NCBI RefSeq assembly: GCF_047663525.1
Contig: NC_092597.1
Span: forward strand, 18,746,501 to 18,810,500
Source: Anas platyrhynchos
Lineage: Eukaryota; Chordata; Aves; Anseriformes; Anatidae
Direction of reading: 5' to 3'
DNA: 64,000 bases
The notes under the pieces are model-generated. The model saw only the letters and a program-made list of their open reading frames with translations. It was not told where the DNA came from and searched no databases. How positions within the stretch are numbered: position 1 is the stretch's first letter; each line of letters starts with the position of its first letter. A program made the position numbers and the translations under genes. This document shows, piece after piece, positions 37,901 to 45,918 of this stretch.

Positions 37901-38377
37901 TGAAGCATTCCCCAGAGAGGCTTTCTTGGCATGGAGAACTCTTCTGCTAGTCAGAAACCTCTCACTTTGAATCACCAATATATCTCCGCTGGAGGCCGGG
38001 AAGGGGGAAAAAAGCACAAGAGATGAGCTGCGTGTGCGAGCACAGCCACGGGGGCAATAACAGGCTTTCCTCTTCTGTCTTTTTGCAGGTACTGGCTGAC
38101 CAACAAGGTGCACATCAAGCGACCCACCACCGGCCTCCTCATGTACACCCTGGCCACTCGCTTCTGCAACCGCATCCACCTCTACGGCTTCTGGCCCTTC
38201 CCCCTGGACCAGAACCAGCACCCGGTCAAGTACCACTACTACGACAGCCTCAAGTACGGCTACACCTCGCAGGCCAGCCCCCACACCATGCCCTTGGAGT
38301 TCAAAGCCTTAAAGACTCTGCACCAGCAGGGAGCCTTGAAGCTGACTGTGGGGGAGTGTGACGGGGCCACCACGTAG
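12682..38377 (+). CDS. ST8SIA2: ST8SIA2 (STX), alpha-2,8-polysialyltransferase; complete six-exon gene, 378 aa
   Basis: Golgi type II glycosyltransferase of family GT29. It transfers sialic acid from CMP-Neu5Ac onto alpha-2,8-linked sialic acid to build polysialic acid on N-glycans of NCAM and a few other carriers in the developing nervous system. The CDS joins 12682-12785, 26232-26294, 28220-28348, 28819-29076, 30846-31139 and 38089-38377. Residues 1-7 are the cytoplasmic tail, about 8-25 the membrane anchor, and 26-55 an acidic then Gly/Ser-rich stem. About 89-123 is the polybasic region, about 156-201 sialyl motif L, and 263-294 the 32-residue polysialyltransferase domain. Motif S is about 294-316 (PTTG at 295-298), motif III YHYYD is 331-335, and motif VS is H348 to E353, with H348 the expected catalytic base. 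By family alignment the disulfides are C159-C309 and C173-C373. Six N-glycosylation sequons lie at N62, N74, N91, N136, N221 and N236. The human protein, as I remember it, is 375 aa; the three extra residues fall in the stem and at the C-terminus. No frame break was seen. Confidence 0.98.
12811..12860 (+). repeat. GGA-rich purine repeat at the start of intron 1
   Basis: Imperfect GGA/GAG triplet repeat of about 50 bp beginning 26 bp after the exon 1 donor, interrupted by GGATGGA units. It is G-rich on the transcribed-sense RNA, so it could form a quadruplex or bind purine-rich-motif splicing factors near the first donor. Length polymorphism is likely. Confidence 0.85.
17807..17819 (+). repeat. 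Poly(T) run, 13 bp, intron 1
   Basis: Uninterrupted T13 after CTTTTC. Confidence 0.9.
18331..18347 (+). repeat. Poly(A) run, 17 bp, intron 1
   Basis: Uninterrupted A17. No recognisable retroposed sequence precedes it. Confidence 0.92.
23370..23394 (+). repeat. (GTTT)n microsatellite, intron 1
   Basis: Six tandem GTTT units. Confidence 0.93.
24074..24121 (+). repeat. Two-copy tandem duplication of a 23-25 bp unit
   Basis: Copy one (24074-24096) reads GAACACTTTGTGCTGTTTGC plus ATT. Copy two (24097-24121) is the same with a CT insertion. It looks like a recent local duplication inside intron 1. Confidence 0.9.
24388..24445 (+). mobile_element. Probable truncated CR1 LINE 3' tail
   Basis: The stretch GAGGTCTTCTCCACTTCC followed by TTTCTGTGATTTTT resembles the conserved 3' end of avian CR1 elements (AGAGGTCTTTTCCAACC..., then ATTCTRTGATTCT). 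Only about 55 bp are recognisable; the 5' limit is unclear. CR1 is the main LINE of birds and other sauropsids, so this also supports the host assignment. Confidence 0.45.
24804..24823 (+). repeat. GGGA repeat, intron 1
   Basis: Short run of GGGA/GGGAGGGA units with four G-triplets in about 20 bp, a possible G-quadruplex on the plus strand. Confidence 0.75.
25863..25901 (+). repeat. Uninterrupted 39-base poly(A) tract in intron 1
   Basis: A39, the longest homopolymer in the window, 330 bp before exon 2. The sequence before it does not look like a recognised gene copy, and no target-site duplication was found. It may be a simple slippage expansion or an assembly-sensitive site. Confidence 0.95.
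26232..26294 (+). CDS. ST8SIA2: ST8SIA2 coding exon 2 (63 nt, residues 36-55 plus split codons, stem)
   Basis: This exon is too short to stand out as an open frame. I identified it by its translation after joining the split Gly codon: it begins [14 protein letters not shown] and continues to HSKSN, which matches the stem of mammalian ST8SIA2. The acceptor is a pyrimidine-rich run ending TCTTGCAG at 26231. The donor at 26295 is AG|GTTTGT, which departs from consensus at +3 and +4 and is the weakest donor in the gene. At 63 nt with phase 2 on both sides, the exon can be skipped without changing the frame. Confidence 0.95.
26295..28219 (+). other. ST8SIA2: ST8SIA2 intron 2 (1,925 bp)
   Basis: Begins GTTTGT (weak donor) and ends TTCTCTAG. 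No gene within. The 300 bp following exon 2 are AT-rich and pyrimidine-rich and might hold splicing regulatory sequence for that exon; this is inference. Confidence 0.9.
28220..28348 (+). CDS. ST8SIA2: ST8SIA2 coding exon 3 (129 nt, residues 56-98 plus split codons, stem with three sequons)
   Basis: The acceptor TTTTCTCTAG is followed by A, which completes an Arg codon. The exon then encodes [20 protein letters not shown] and, further on, [12 protein letters not shown]. It carries three N-glycosylation sequons (N62-D-S, N74-E-S, N91-Q-T) and the start of the polybasic region (R89, H90, K97, R99). The donor is AG|GTACTG. The flanking intron 3 is only 470 nt. The exon is 129 nt and phase 2 on both sides. 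Confidence 0.97.
28349..28818 (+). other. ST8SIA2: ST8SIA2 intron 3 (470 bp)
   Basis: Begins GTACTG and ends GTCCCCAG. It is the shortest intron of the gene. No other feature seen. Reading through it from exon 3 meets a stop within a few codons, so its retention would truncate the protein before the catalytic domain. Confidence 0.93.
28819..29076 (+). CDS. ST8SIA2: ST8SIA2 coding exon 4 (258 nt, residues 99-184, polybasic region and most of sialyl motif L)
   Basis: The acceptor CTGTCCCCAG is followed by G, which completes Arg99. The exon starts [18 protein letters not shown] and includes a fourth sequon (N136-V-S). It holds most of sialyl motif L, including C159-A-I-V-G-N-S-G and the second conserved cysteine C173. 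Motif L binds the CMP-sialic acid donor in this family. The donor is AG|GTAGGG, and the final codon (R185) is split with exon 5. Confidence 0.98.
29077..30845 (+). other. ST8SIA2: ST8SIA2 intron 4 (1,769 bp)
   Basis: Begins GTAGGG and ends CCTCGCAG. Moderately GC-rich, with a short CTG repeat at about 30418-30437. No gene within; open frames on both strands show no recognisable protein. Confidence 0.92.
30418..30437 (+). repeat. CTG triplet repeat, intron 4
   Basis: Five to six CTG units. Far below lengths associated with instability. Confidence 0.85.
30846..31139 (+). CDS. ST8SIA2: ST8SIA2 coding exon 5 (294 nt, residues 185-282, end of motif L and most of the polysialyltransferase domain)
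   Basis: The acceptor TTTCCCCTCGCAG is followed by G, which completes Arg185. The exon reads [19 protein letters not shown], then [15 protein letters not shown], and carries sequons N221-E-T and N236-G-S. It ends inside the polysialyltransferase domain (K263 onward, with [14 protein letters not shown] at 269-282). The donor is GG|GTGAGA. The exon is strongly GC-rich at third positions, which creates long open frames in other frames and on the other strand; I regard those as artefacts. Confidence 0.98.
36290..36500. promoter_or_regulatory. Candidate intronic regulatory block in intron 5
   Basis: AT-rich with AGTTAATAG, GATTGG, CCAAT-like, AATAATTAC and CTAATTAAAA motifs, set in otherwise GC-richer intron sequence. 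Confidence 0.22.
36887..36900 (+). repeat. Poly(A) run, 14 bp, intron 5
   Basis: Uninterrupted A14. Confidence 0.9.
38089..38377 (+). CDS. ST8SIA2: ST8SIA2 coding exon 6 (final exon, residues 283-378 and stop)
   Basis: The acceptor TCTTTTTGCAG is followed by G, which completes Gly283; then [15 protein letters not shown] closes the polysialyltransferase domain and opens sialyl motif S. C309 lies in motif S, YHYYD (331-335) is motif III, and H348 to E353 is motif VS with the expected catalytic histidine. C373, close to the C-terminus, is the expected disulfide partner of C173. Translation ends GECDGATT with TAG at 38375-38377. The human protein ends one residue earlier, as I remember it. Confidence 0.98.
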
Positions 38378-39329
38378 GGCGGCCCCCGGCCGCGTTCCTG
38401 CAGGCTGCACAACCAGGGCAGGCCGGGGAGGGGGCGGACGGGCCGGGTGCGGCCTGGCGGGGATGGTTGTCTTTGTCAACGCGCAGAGCAGCGGCACAAA
38501 TACATATACGTGGTACCTATATATATTGACCTGAGTATTATAACTGTTTGGTGTTCACCAAGGAAGGGGCAGGAGAGGCGCGGGAGTATCTGGAGCGGCC
38601 AGCCCGGGCAAGACCATGCGCTCGCTGGGCTGGGAGCGGGCGTTCGAGCGACGTCCGAGGCGTGTGGTGGTGACCTTGGTTTTTGAGGGTATGTTAGGTG
38701 ATGGGTGAACGTGAAGCCGTTTGTCGTGACTGGTCCGAGGTTGGTAGTTAGTTTGTTCGGCCAAGACCGCCTGGCGCGCTGCAGCAAGGCACGTTCTTGG
38801 CTCCGTGCTTGTGGCGGGGAGGGAAGGGGCAGGGAGCGGGGTGGGCAGGGAAGGTTTGTTGGCGGCTCTCACAGCTGAGGAACACCCAGCGGGACCCGTC
38901 CCCTGCCAGCAGGGACCGGTGCCTGGCAGGGCAGCACGCAAATCTGATGAGCACAGCCTTTGGAGAGGAGAGGGAGAAGCCTCCAGGAGGCGGTGAATGA
39001 GCTGGGTGGATGGTTAGAAGGACTCTGAGGATGAATTTCTTCATCCTTTCTTAAGGAGAGATATAGAAGGGAAGGAGCAGAGATGCTGGAACGTGGCAGG
39101 AAGGTTTTTTGCTGCAAACCAACGCCATTAGTATTAAGTGTCTTACTGTGCCCCGGTCTAAGACACTCAACATCTGCCAGGGCTCATGAAAACCATAAGT
39201 ACATCTAACTCTTAATTCCCAAAAGCTACCTGCTAAGCAGCCTGCCTTCTCTCCCCCTCCAAAAATAACCTCTGAAATATTGGTGATAGGCCTGAGACCC
39301 AGCCAAGCAGAAAGACTGCAGGACTTCAA

Positions 39330-39670
39330 GGGACTTTGTCAAGTCTAAATAATTTATTTTCACTTCTCCGCAAGGAGCCAGCACACAGCGCTGCATTACT
39401 GAAGTCCTGATCTATCCTTTCTTTCAAGCTCCAATTAGTTGTTGTTCTGAACAGTTAAATAGGATGTCAGATAGCTCTCAATGGGATGCTTGCGTAGTAA
39501 TGAACGTCAAAGAAATAATTAATCTTTTCCCATGCCTTTCTGAGAGTACCTAAAATATGAAAAAGTTCTTACAACTGTGTTGGCTTTTCTCTAAATTTTG
39601 CATTCCTTTTTTGAGGGAAGTAACTAGATTGGTCTGATTAGCTCATTTAATTTTCTGCTTCCATAACCTC
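39330..39670. promoter_or_regulatory. Candidate conserved block in the ST8SIA2 3'UTR
   Basis: AT-rich block with TAAATAATTTATTTT, CCAATTAG, AATAATTAATC and CTAATTAG motifs. It could contain AU-rich stability elements on the RNA or act as an enhancer on the DNA. Confidence 0.25.
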
Positions 39671-40068
39671 CTTGATTCATCTCCTAATTAGTGCTGGGTG
39701 CCAGAGTGCAGGTGAGTCCGGGGTTCAGCAAGTGCAATTTGGGTTTAATTTGTGTGCAAGCAAAATAATGCACAGCCGAGCCCTGGGCACGCATCGCGAT
39801 GCTTTTGTGGTGAGGTTTCAGCACCTTTGTGCCTCCTCCTACTGCTGTGGTTTTTAAGTTGAAAAGTGTGCGTTTTGGGTCTGAAATAGTTGACATTGTT
39901 TCTTTAAAAGCAGAGTGCTTCGAGTGGTAAAAGGAAGAGCTCTCTTTCATGTTTTGGGACGTAGACAGTATGATACCCGTAGGAACCTCCAGCCTGCTAA
40001 TTAGTGTCAGATGAAGATGCCGAAGATTAAGGTGTAAGCAACATTATAGTGGATAAAAGTGGGCTAAT

Positions 40069-40088
40069 CTGCCGCCAGGGGGACGTTT
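40069..40088 (+). promoter_or_regulatory. CTCF-like motif in the ST8SIA2 3' region
   Basis: The sequence CTGCCGCCAGGGGGACGTTT contains a core (CGCCAGGGGG) close to the CTCF consensus CCNCNAGGGGGCGC. It lies about 380 bp before the first poly(A) signal. The match is by eye, not by a scored matrix. Confidence 0.35.
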
Positions 40089-40451
40089 CTTTCCAACTCC
40101 AGAAAGTGATTTATTTTATGTATGCCTTTTAAGCCTGTTTTTTCTTTTTTAATTTTATTTTTATTGAGTTTAGTGACAGGATAAAGTTAAATCTGGCTGT
40201 GAACCTCAGCTTAAGCTGTTGAGGTTTCCTGAGACAGGAGGAGGCAAAGAGTGAAACTGCAAGGTGGAAGTCGTCTGCAGTGCCGAGGAGCATCCCACGA
40301 TTCAGGAGTGGTTGCTAAATGGGATGACCCTGGTTTGTCCTGGTACGGAGGAGGGAGAGATGGGGATGAAGCCACAGGGCTGCTAAAGCCAACTGATGTA
40401 TTGAGGGGCCTGGGCCACGGTACTGATCGCTGTTAGCAAACCTTCTTTTTA

Positions 40452-40457
40452 AATAAA
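40452..40457 (+). terminator. ST8SIA2: Candidate proximal poly(A) signal of ST8SIA2 (AATAAA)
   Basis: First canonical AATAAA downstream of the stop codon. It is followed at 40485-40497 by a T-rich run that could serve as the downstream U-rich element. Cleavage would be expected at about 40470-40480. Confidence 0.55.
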
Positions 40458-40484
40458 AAGGCAAGAAATGAAACAAATGTGCGA

Positions 40485-40497
40485 TTTTTTTTTTTTT
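40485..40497 (+). repeat. Poly(T) run, 13 bp, just past the proximal poly(A) signal
   Basis: Uninterrupted T13, possibly serving as the U-rich downstream element for the AATAAA at 40452. Confidence 0.9.
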
Positions 40498-43467
40498 GAC
40501 GTATCAACATGAGAAGTGGGGTAAGACTGTAAGATGTCATGCCGGTTAAATAGGGAAAAAAAAGAAGGGAGAAGAGAGATCTCTGGTGCCCTTGAAGCAT
40601 CTTCTAGGGCAGAACCCAGGCAAGCTATAGGCAAATTATCCCAAAGGATGAAATTGCTGGTGGGGTTTCTATTCCCCTGTTTTAAATGTATTAAACCAGG
40701 ACTGAAGCCCTGCAGCTGCTCAGATCAGTGGCAGAGCTCCCATTTCACCCTGCTGCCATCCAGGTTGGTCCCTGGCACAAGAAGCATCCAGAAACCTCCC
40801 CGTGCTTTAATGGCCATGTCAGGTCCTCCGGCGTGGTTCTCAGAGGGACTCCAATCCCAATCCCCACTGGCAATGTGCTGTGTCACCTGTTTCCAGCAGG
40901 GAGCTGGGACCCAGCCCTCCCAAGCCCCAGAAGGGAGGGCTGCAGAGCCCTCCTGCTTTCTGAGCAGCAGGAGGAGAGTTTGGGGTTCACCTTCTCCGTG
41001 CAGGGAGCAGTGGTGCTTGAGGCAGGTGGATGCTCTCCAGGTTCCCAAATTAACACCAGCTGCCCTGGTGCTGCCATGTGGGACTGCAATCAGGCAGCCA
41101 CCAGATGCCAGGGGACTGGCATCTGGACCGGGCTGTTGCTTGGTGGATGCCTTCGTGCCAGTTAAGGCTCTCCTGCTGTTGAGAGGGAGACAAAACCCAT
41201 ATGGATGCCATCCAGGTGTGTGTGCTGCACTGTGAACGTGCTGGAAGGCCCTTGGCTCTTCGCTCCTCCATCCTGCTGCTGCCTCTATCCCAGACTAGTG
41301 GCTCTGGGATGCGTATTTCCCTGCTGTGGGCTAGGAATGAGCTTTCAGACCATAACAAGCAGCTGATGTTAGACCTGGACTTGTAAAATAGAGCTGAATT
41401 GGAATTTCCATGTGGCTGAATCCAGAGCTAGGGCTGTGTTTGTGTTTCTGTGGCACTGGTACAGGGGTGCTCCTATCCAAACCCGATGCCCTTTCCATCC
41501 TTGTGTGCCTCCTGTCTGTTCTTCCCTCACCACAGCTTGGGGATAAGGGCCTTGACTGCTCAGCCAAGCCGCAGCCAAAAGCACAGCTGCTTGGATTGCT
41601 TTTCTTTTTAATCTTGGTTGGCTTTGTTACATCCCAGCCTTCTGATCTTCCGCTCGCTCGGAAGCCAGCCTGGGGATAAGAAGTGGCCTCGCCTTCTGAT
41701 GCCCAGCAAGTGAGCTCGTGCTTTCCTCTCCCTTTGATTGCTCCAGTGATTTTCTTCCCTGGTGAACAAAGCTCAAGAAACAAGCCTGCCATTACCAACC
41801 CAAAAGTAAGGCTTGTCCAGCCCAAGGAATGGCCCTTTGGGAGAGATTCAACTCAGCTCTGGCTGCACTTGTGCCATGGGGCTGTGCCAAGGGGAATGCA
41901 TGGCACAGAGCTTTCTGTTCCTGCTATGAGAATTCACATACTCTGTGGATGCTGCTCTCAGTGGGGCTATCTTGCCCACACCTCGTACTGGCACAGGGTG
42001 TAGCTCCTCTGGTCAAGCTGCAATCTGCGCAAAAGTCAATGATGCCAAGATCCCATCTAATTACTGCAATTTTTTAATTTAACGCAGTGCTGCCTGCTAT
42101 AACTCTGACTTGTATTTGCTCAGGTGAGTTGCAGTGGCTTCTCTGAACTCCATCTGCCTGAAGTGTTTTTTTTAGTGTTGAGAAACAACTGAATGTGTTT
42201 TTGAGACGCTGCTCTTGCGAACCTGACAGACACGATGTTTTGTTTTGAAGGTGTGATGAAAATTGTTTTCAGTTTTACACTGTTTTGGATGCTGCTTGGG
42301 AACAACACTGAGAGCGGTGGACTTCAGTCAGTCTGATTTAAATGATACAAATGGTTTCAGTTGGCCCAAACACGAATTCATTTTTAATTTTGTGCAAAAC
42401 TTTTTAAAATATTGCACCATCTACAGATCTTGTTATACAGATGCTATTTTTTGACCATCATTCCTTCTAAAAAATTTAAGCTACTCAATTTCATGCTAGA
42501 GAGGCTTGAAATATGGAAATTAAAGCTTAAAGCTCTGAGATCCTCACCGGGATGGCAGGGACATGGTTATTTCAGAGTGCTTCTTGGCATCAGGAGGCAA
42601 AGCAGGTGTGTGACCTTGGTCTCTGGTGTGGTGCCTCCTTACACCACACATTGTTCAGCCCGTTCAGTGTTTTGGTTGCTTTCCTCGTTGTATTTCTCAC
42701 ATTTATGAGTTCATCAGGAAAATATCACCCTGGTGGGAGGCCCAGGCAGGAGAGAAGTTTAAGCTGCAGGTTGGAGAGGCCACCACCACTGGGGAGTGGA
42801 CTATACGCCTTATTTTCCACTCTCCTAGGAAGTAGTTCTTCATCCATTTTTGCGAAGAAAAAAACTGAGAAAGACTGGGCAGAGGTCTGAATGCTAACCA
42901 AAACACCCAACATCCTCACAGGAGGATGTACTTCTCCCCCAGAAGTAGCAGCATCGAGGCATTTGGCAATAAGCTCCTTTTCCAGCTGGAATCACCCCTG
43001 TTCAGCTCCATCGAACCTAACCCCATGCATGAGCGAAGCGTTGCATGCCAATTACACGCATGATCCAGCTGAAGGCAGATGCATGGAGCTGCTTAACAGC
43101 ATCTCCAAGCAAATCTGAGAGCATTTCTGCAGGAATCAGTCAGCTCCCATAAACCCTTCCCGCAGCGATGCTCTAACAACTTTGGGTCAAGCACAAAGAT
43201 GAAATAGCACCATGGAGGGAAATATCTTCCACCCAGTGTAAGGATACTCGGCACCCAGCCAGCAGCAGCTATCTCCAACCCTCTAAAAAGAGAGGCACGG
43301 GGCAGGAGAAGGGTGCTCACCCCAGGGGTGGCCTGGGACCCCATCCTGTGCAGGGTGTCACAGCACAACCTGAGCTATGCCTCCATGGAGGGAGCATTGC
43401 ACATCCCTGCACCTTTGTGCTGGGCTGGGGGGCTGGCACAAGGTGTGCTTACCTCCCAGACCCTATA

Positions 43468-43528
43468 AATAAAATGAAATTAAAGAGTACAAAAAGGTAT
43501 GAAATAAAAAATATAAAATGAAAATAAA
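43468..43528 (+). terminator. ST8SIA2: Cluster of poly(A) signals, possible distal end of the ST8SIA2 transcript
   Basis: AATAAA at 43468, 43503 and 43523 and ATTAAA at 43479, all within 61 bp of an A-rich stretch. A transcript ending here would have a 3'UTR of about 5.1 kb. The cluster could also simply be an A-rich low-complexity block, and the downstream GU-rich element is not strong. Confidence 0.35.
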
Positions 43529-44399
43529 CAATGAGCCTGTTCCTTATACAGCTTGGGATGGGCACCTGGCTCTCCTTTAAGACTGCACAGTGCAGGCTCT
43601 GAATTTAATTCTCACATGCTCTGACCAGGACCAAGCTCTATTTCTTGCATTGCATCCCTGACAAAAGCACGGGGTTTGGGCAGGGCTTAGGCACCAGGAA
43701 AACCAGCGTCCTCCAACCCCTAAAGCCATGCAGGGGGAGGCTGTCATCCCCCCCCAAAGTGCCTGGCCAGACGAAACCAGCCGGCGCTGCTGGAGGAGCA
43801 CAGCCAGCAATAAAAGCTAAGTCCTCCGTGTTGAAATGGTGGCAGGCCAGCTGATACTAATCCTGTGCCTCCTGCAAACAAAACCTCCTGGGCGTTGTGA
43901 AATATCCGCGGCTATTTGCTGGTTTGGTTGCCTGGAGAAATCCCTCCGGCGAGCGCCGACGAAGCACGGCGTGTTCTTGCACGACCCAGGCGGCAGAGGT
44001 TAAAGCACATTACAGGAGCGTAATGGGTTTTGTAACTAGCACTCTGGAAAGCCTAACGCACTGCTTTCTAGAAAATGTTCCAATTTCGGCTTCAGCAGGA
44101 ACCACAGAGCAAGGAAAATATTATGCTTGGCCCATCAGTCTTGTGGCGTCTTGCTGTACAGGTTCCAGATGAACTTGCTTAACTGGGCTCGTGTCTGGAA
44201 ATGACTTTGGATGGGAGGTTGCTCGAGAAGAGGAGCGGTGGCGTGCTCTATTCCTGGACTGCAGATTAGCGCTCCATATGGGTGCGGAGCCAAAGCATAT
44301 GGACCCGCATCTGCTAGGCAGGCCCGGCCTGGCCCCATGGATGGTTTGTAATGCGCGGAGATTCATCCAGATTTGGGCTTCCTCCAAAGCAAGAGGCGA

Positions 44400-44840
44400 G
44401 CCAATGACTCAAATATTGTGTAAAGCCATTGAAACTAATGGCACTAAACAACAGTCATTTGTCTCCGGTTTCATTTCACTTGCTGTAAAATAATGAGTTA
44501 GTTACGGGGGTGGGCGAATGTTGTGTTGTGGATGGGAGCTTTGAAGGAAGCATGGTGAAAAGAAAACAAAACAAATACCGTCTCCATTATTCTGGATCAA
44601 ATTGCTGCAACGTATTATTCCCCGGAAAGTAAGCTGTGTCCTTCGAATTCATAACATGGCATTTATGCTCCATCTGTGATCAGATTTAGACACTTGCAAG
44701 CATAATTTAGGAAACCTTCAACGACAAACGTAAGAAAGCTGGAGAAAGGACGCTTGAAGTTGCTCTGTCACTAAGACAACTGCAGAACAAATTGACTTTG
44801 TTCCCACAAGGTCCATATTAACCACAAGCCCTGGGCTTAT
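44400..44840. promoter_or_regulatory. Candidate intergenic regulatory block
   Basis: No coding frame; AT-rich unique sequence with AAACTAATGG, AATAATGAG and GCATAATTTAGG motifs. Confidence 0.18.
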
Positions 44841-45759
44841 GGTTTGTTTGTTTTCTTTTAAACAGATTATGAGCACCCAAAGCCTCTAGATCCTATTATG
44901 CATTGTCGGTCCTTGCATCGAGAAGCTGTTGTGTGGTGGGACTCAAGATGAAGTCAATAAGAGGCGTCCACCAAGCCCAGAGGCACCACACTTTCATCCG
45001 CCACCTCAGAAGGTCTCCTCAAAGGCCGGACCTCAGCAGCTCCATTTCAGGCACCGCGCTGGAAAATTTCTGCTGGATTTTTCTGCCAAATTGCGTGGGA
45101 CACGTTGAGGAAAGCCGTGGGATGGCCGTCTGGCTGCCAAGGGGATGAGCTGCTGTGGCAGCGCCTGGGAGAGTTCACAGCGGCGAGGAAAACCTCTCTG
45201 CGCTAAAGAAATTAATTACCATGCATGTTAGCTCTGTGGTTTGGGGAAATGACTGCGGCCTGATTTCCTTCAGCGCTTTTACTCCTGGCTGGAGACCAGG
45301 GGAGCTGTTGGGGTTGCTGACTTAAGGCACCGTAACAAACGCCCAGAAATGACTGGGCAGACGTTATGGTTTGTGACCTGTGGGTCTCACCTGCCTTCAG
45401 CACGGGGTTCATGGCATTTTTCTGGTGACTTTACGGAATAAAGGGCAGATTTACAGGCACACAGGTGTGCTCCCAGGCTTTCCAGAGAGAGCAGGAGGCC
45501 ACGAATTCCTTGGCTGAGAACCGCTGGAGAAGCCAGGCAGCTTGAAACATCCCGTGGTTTATTTTTGGAAGAAGTCAGTCGTTTTGGTAACTGCATGTGA
45601 TAAATTAAATGCAATTAGGGGTGGAGAGAAGGTGTTACATGTGTGCTGGAATAATTGTTGTTTCCTATCCAAGGATCTGGTAGAAACATGGACCTCTGCG
45701 GGTGCTGCAGGGCAATGGGGGCAGAGAGGAGGAGCTGCAGGGGCGCTGAGTTATTTATG

Positions 45760-45895
45760 GCCTTAATGGGGAACAGGGTATGGAAACATTTGCATCTGTG
45801 ATATGTCTTTTATGGTCCTCCCGAGGTTTTAATTAAAAATGCAATAAAAGCATGTCTGTAGGAAAACAGGATGCTTTAATAATCATCTGCTAGAT
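45760..45895. promoter_or_regulatory. Candidate intergenic regulatory block with octamer
   Basis: Perfect octamer ATTTGCAT at 45788-45795, two TTTATGG (HOX/CDX-like) motifs, TTTTAATTAAAAATGC and TTTAATAATC within 135 bp. Confidence 0.25.
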
Positions 45896-45918
45896 TTTTT
45901 TTTGGGGGGGGGCGGGGG
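45895..45918 (+). repeat. T9-G9 homopolymer junction
   Basis: Nine T (45895-45903) run directly into nine G (45904-45912), then C and five more G. An unusual direct homopolymer junction, prone to sequencing error. Confidence 0.9.

Larger units (their letters stand above)
31140..38088 (+). other. ST8SIA2: ST8SIA2 intron 5 (6,949 bp)
   Basis: Begins GTGAGA and ends TTTTTGCAG. No gene within. It contains a 14-base A run at 36887-36900 and an AT-rich block with several TAAT/ATTA cores at about 36290-36500, listed separately as a possible enhancer. Confidence 0.9.
38378..40475 (+). other. ST8SIA2: ST8SIA2 3' untranslated region, proximal-site version
   Basis: Follows the TAG stop directly and has no credible coding capacity. 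The first AATAAA after the stop is at 40452-40457, with a 13-base T run about 28 bp beyond it, giving a 3'UTR near 2.1 kb. The block 39330-39670 is AT-rich and rich in TAAT/ATTA cores, looking like conserved 3'UTR or enhancer sequence. The transcript could instead continue to about 43.5 kb. Confidence 0.65.
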
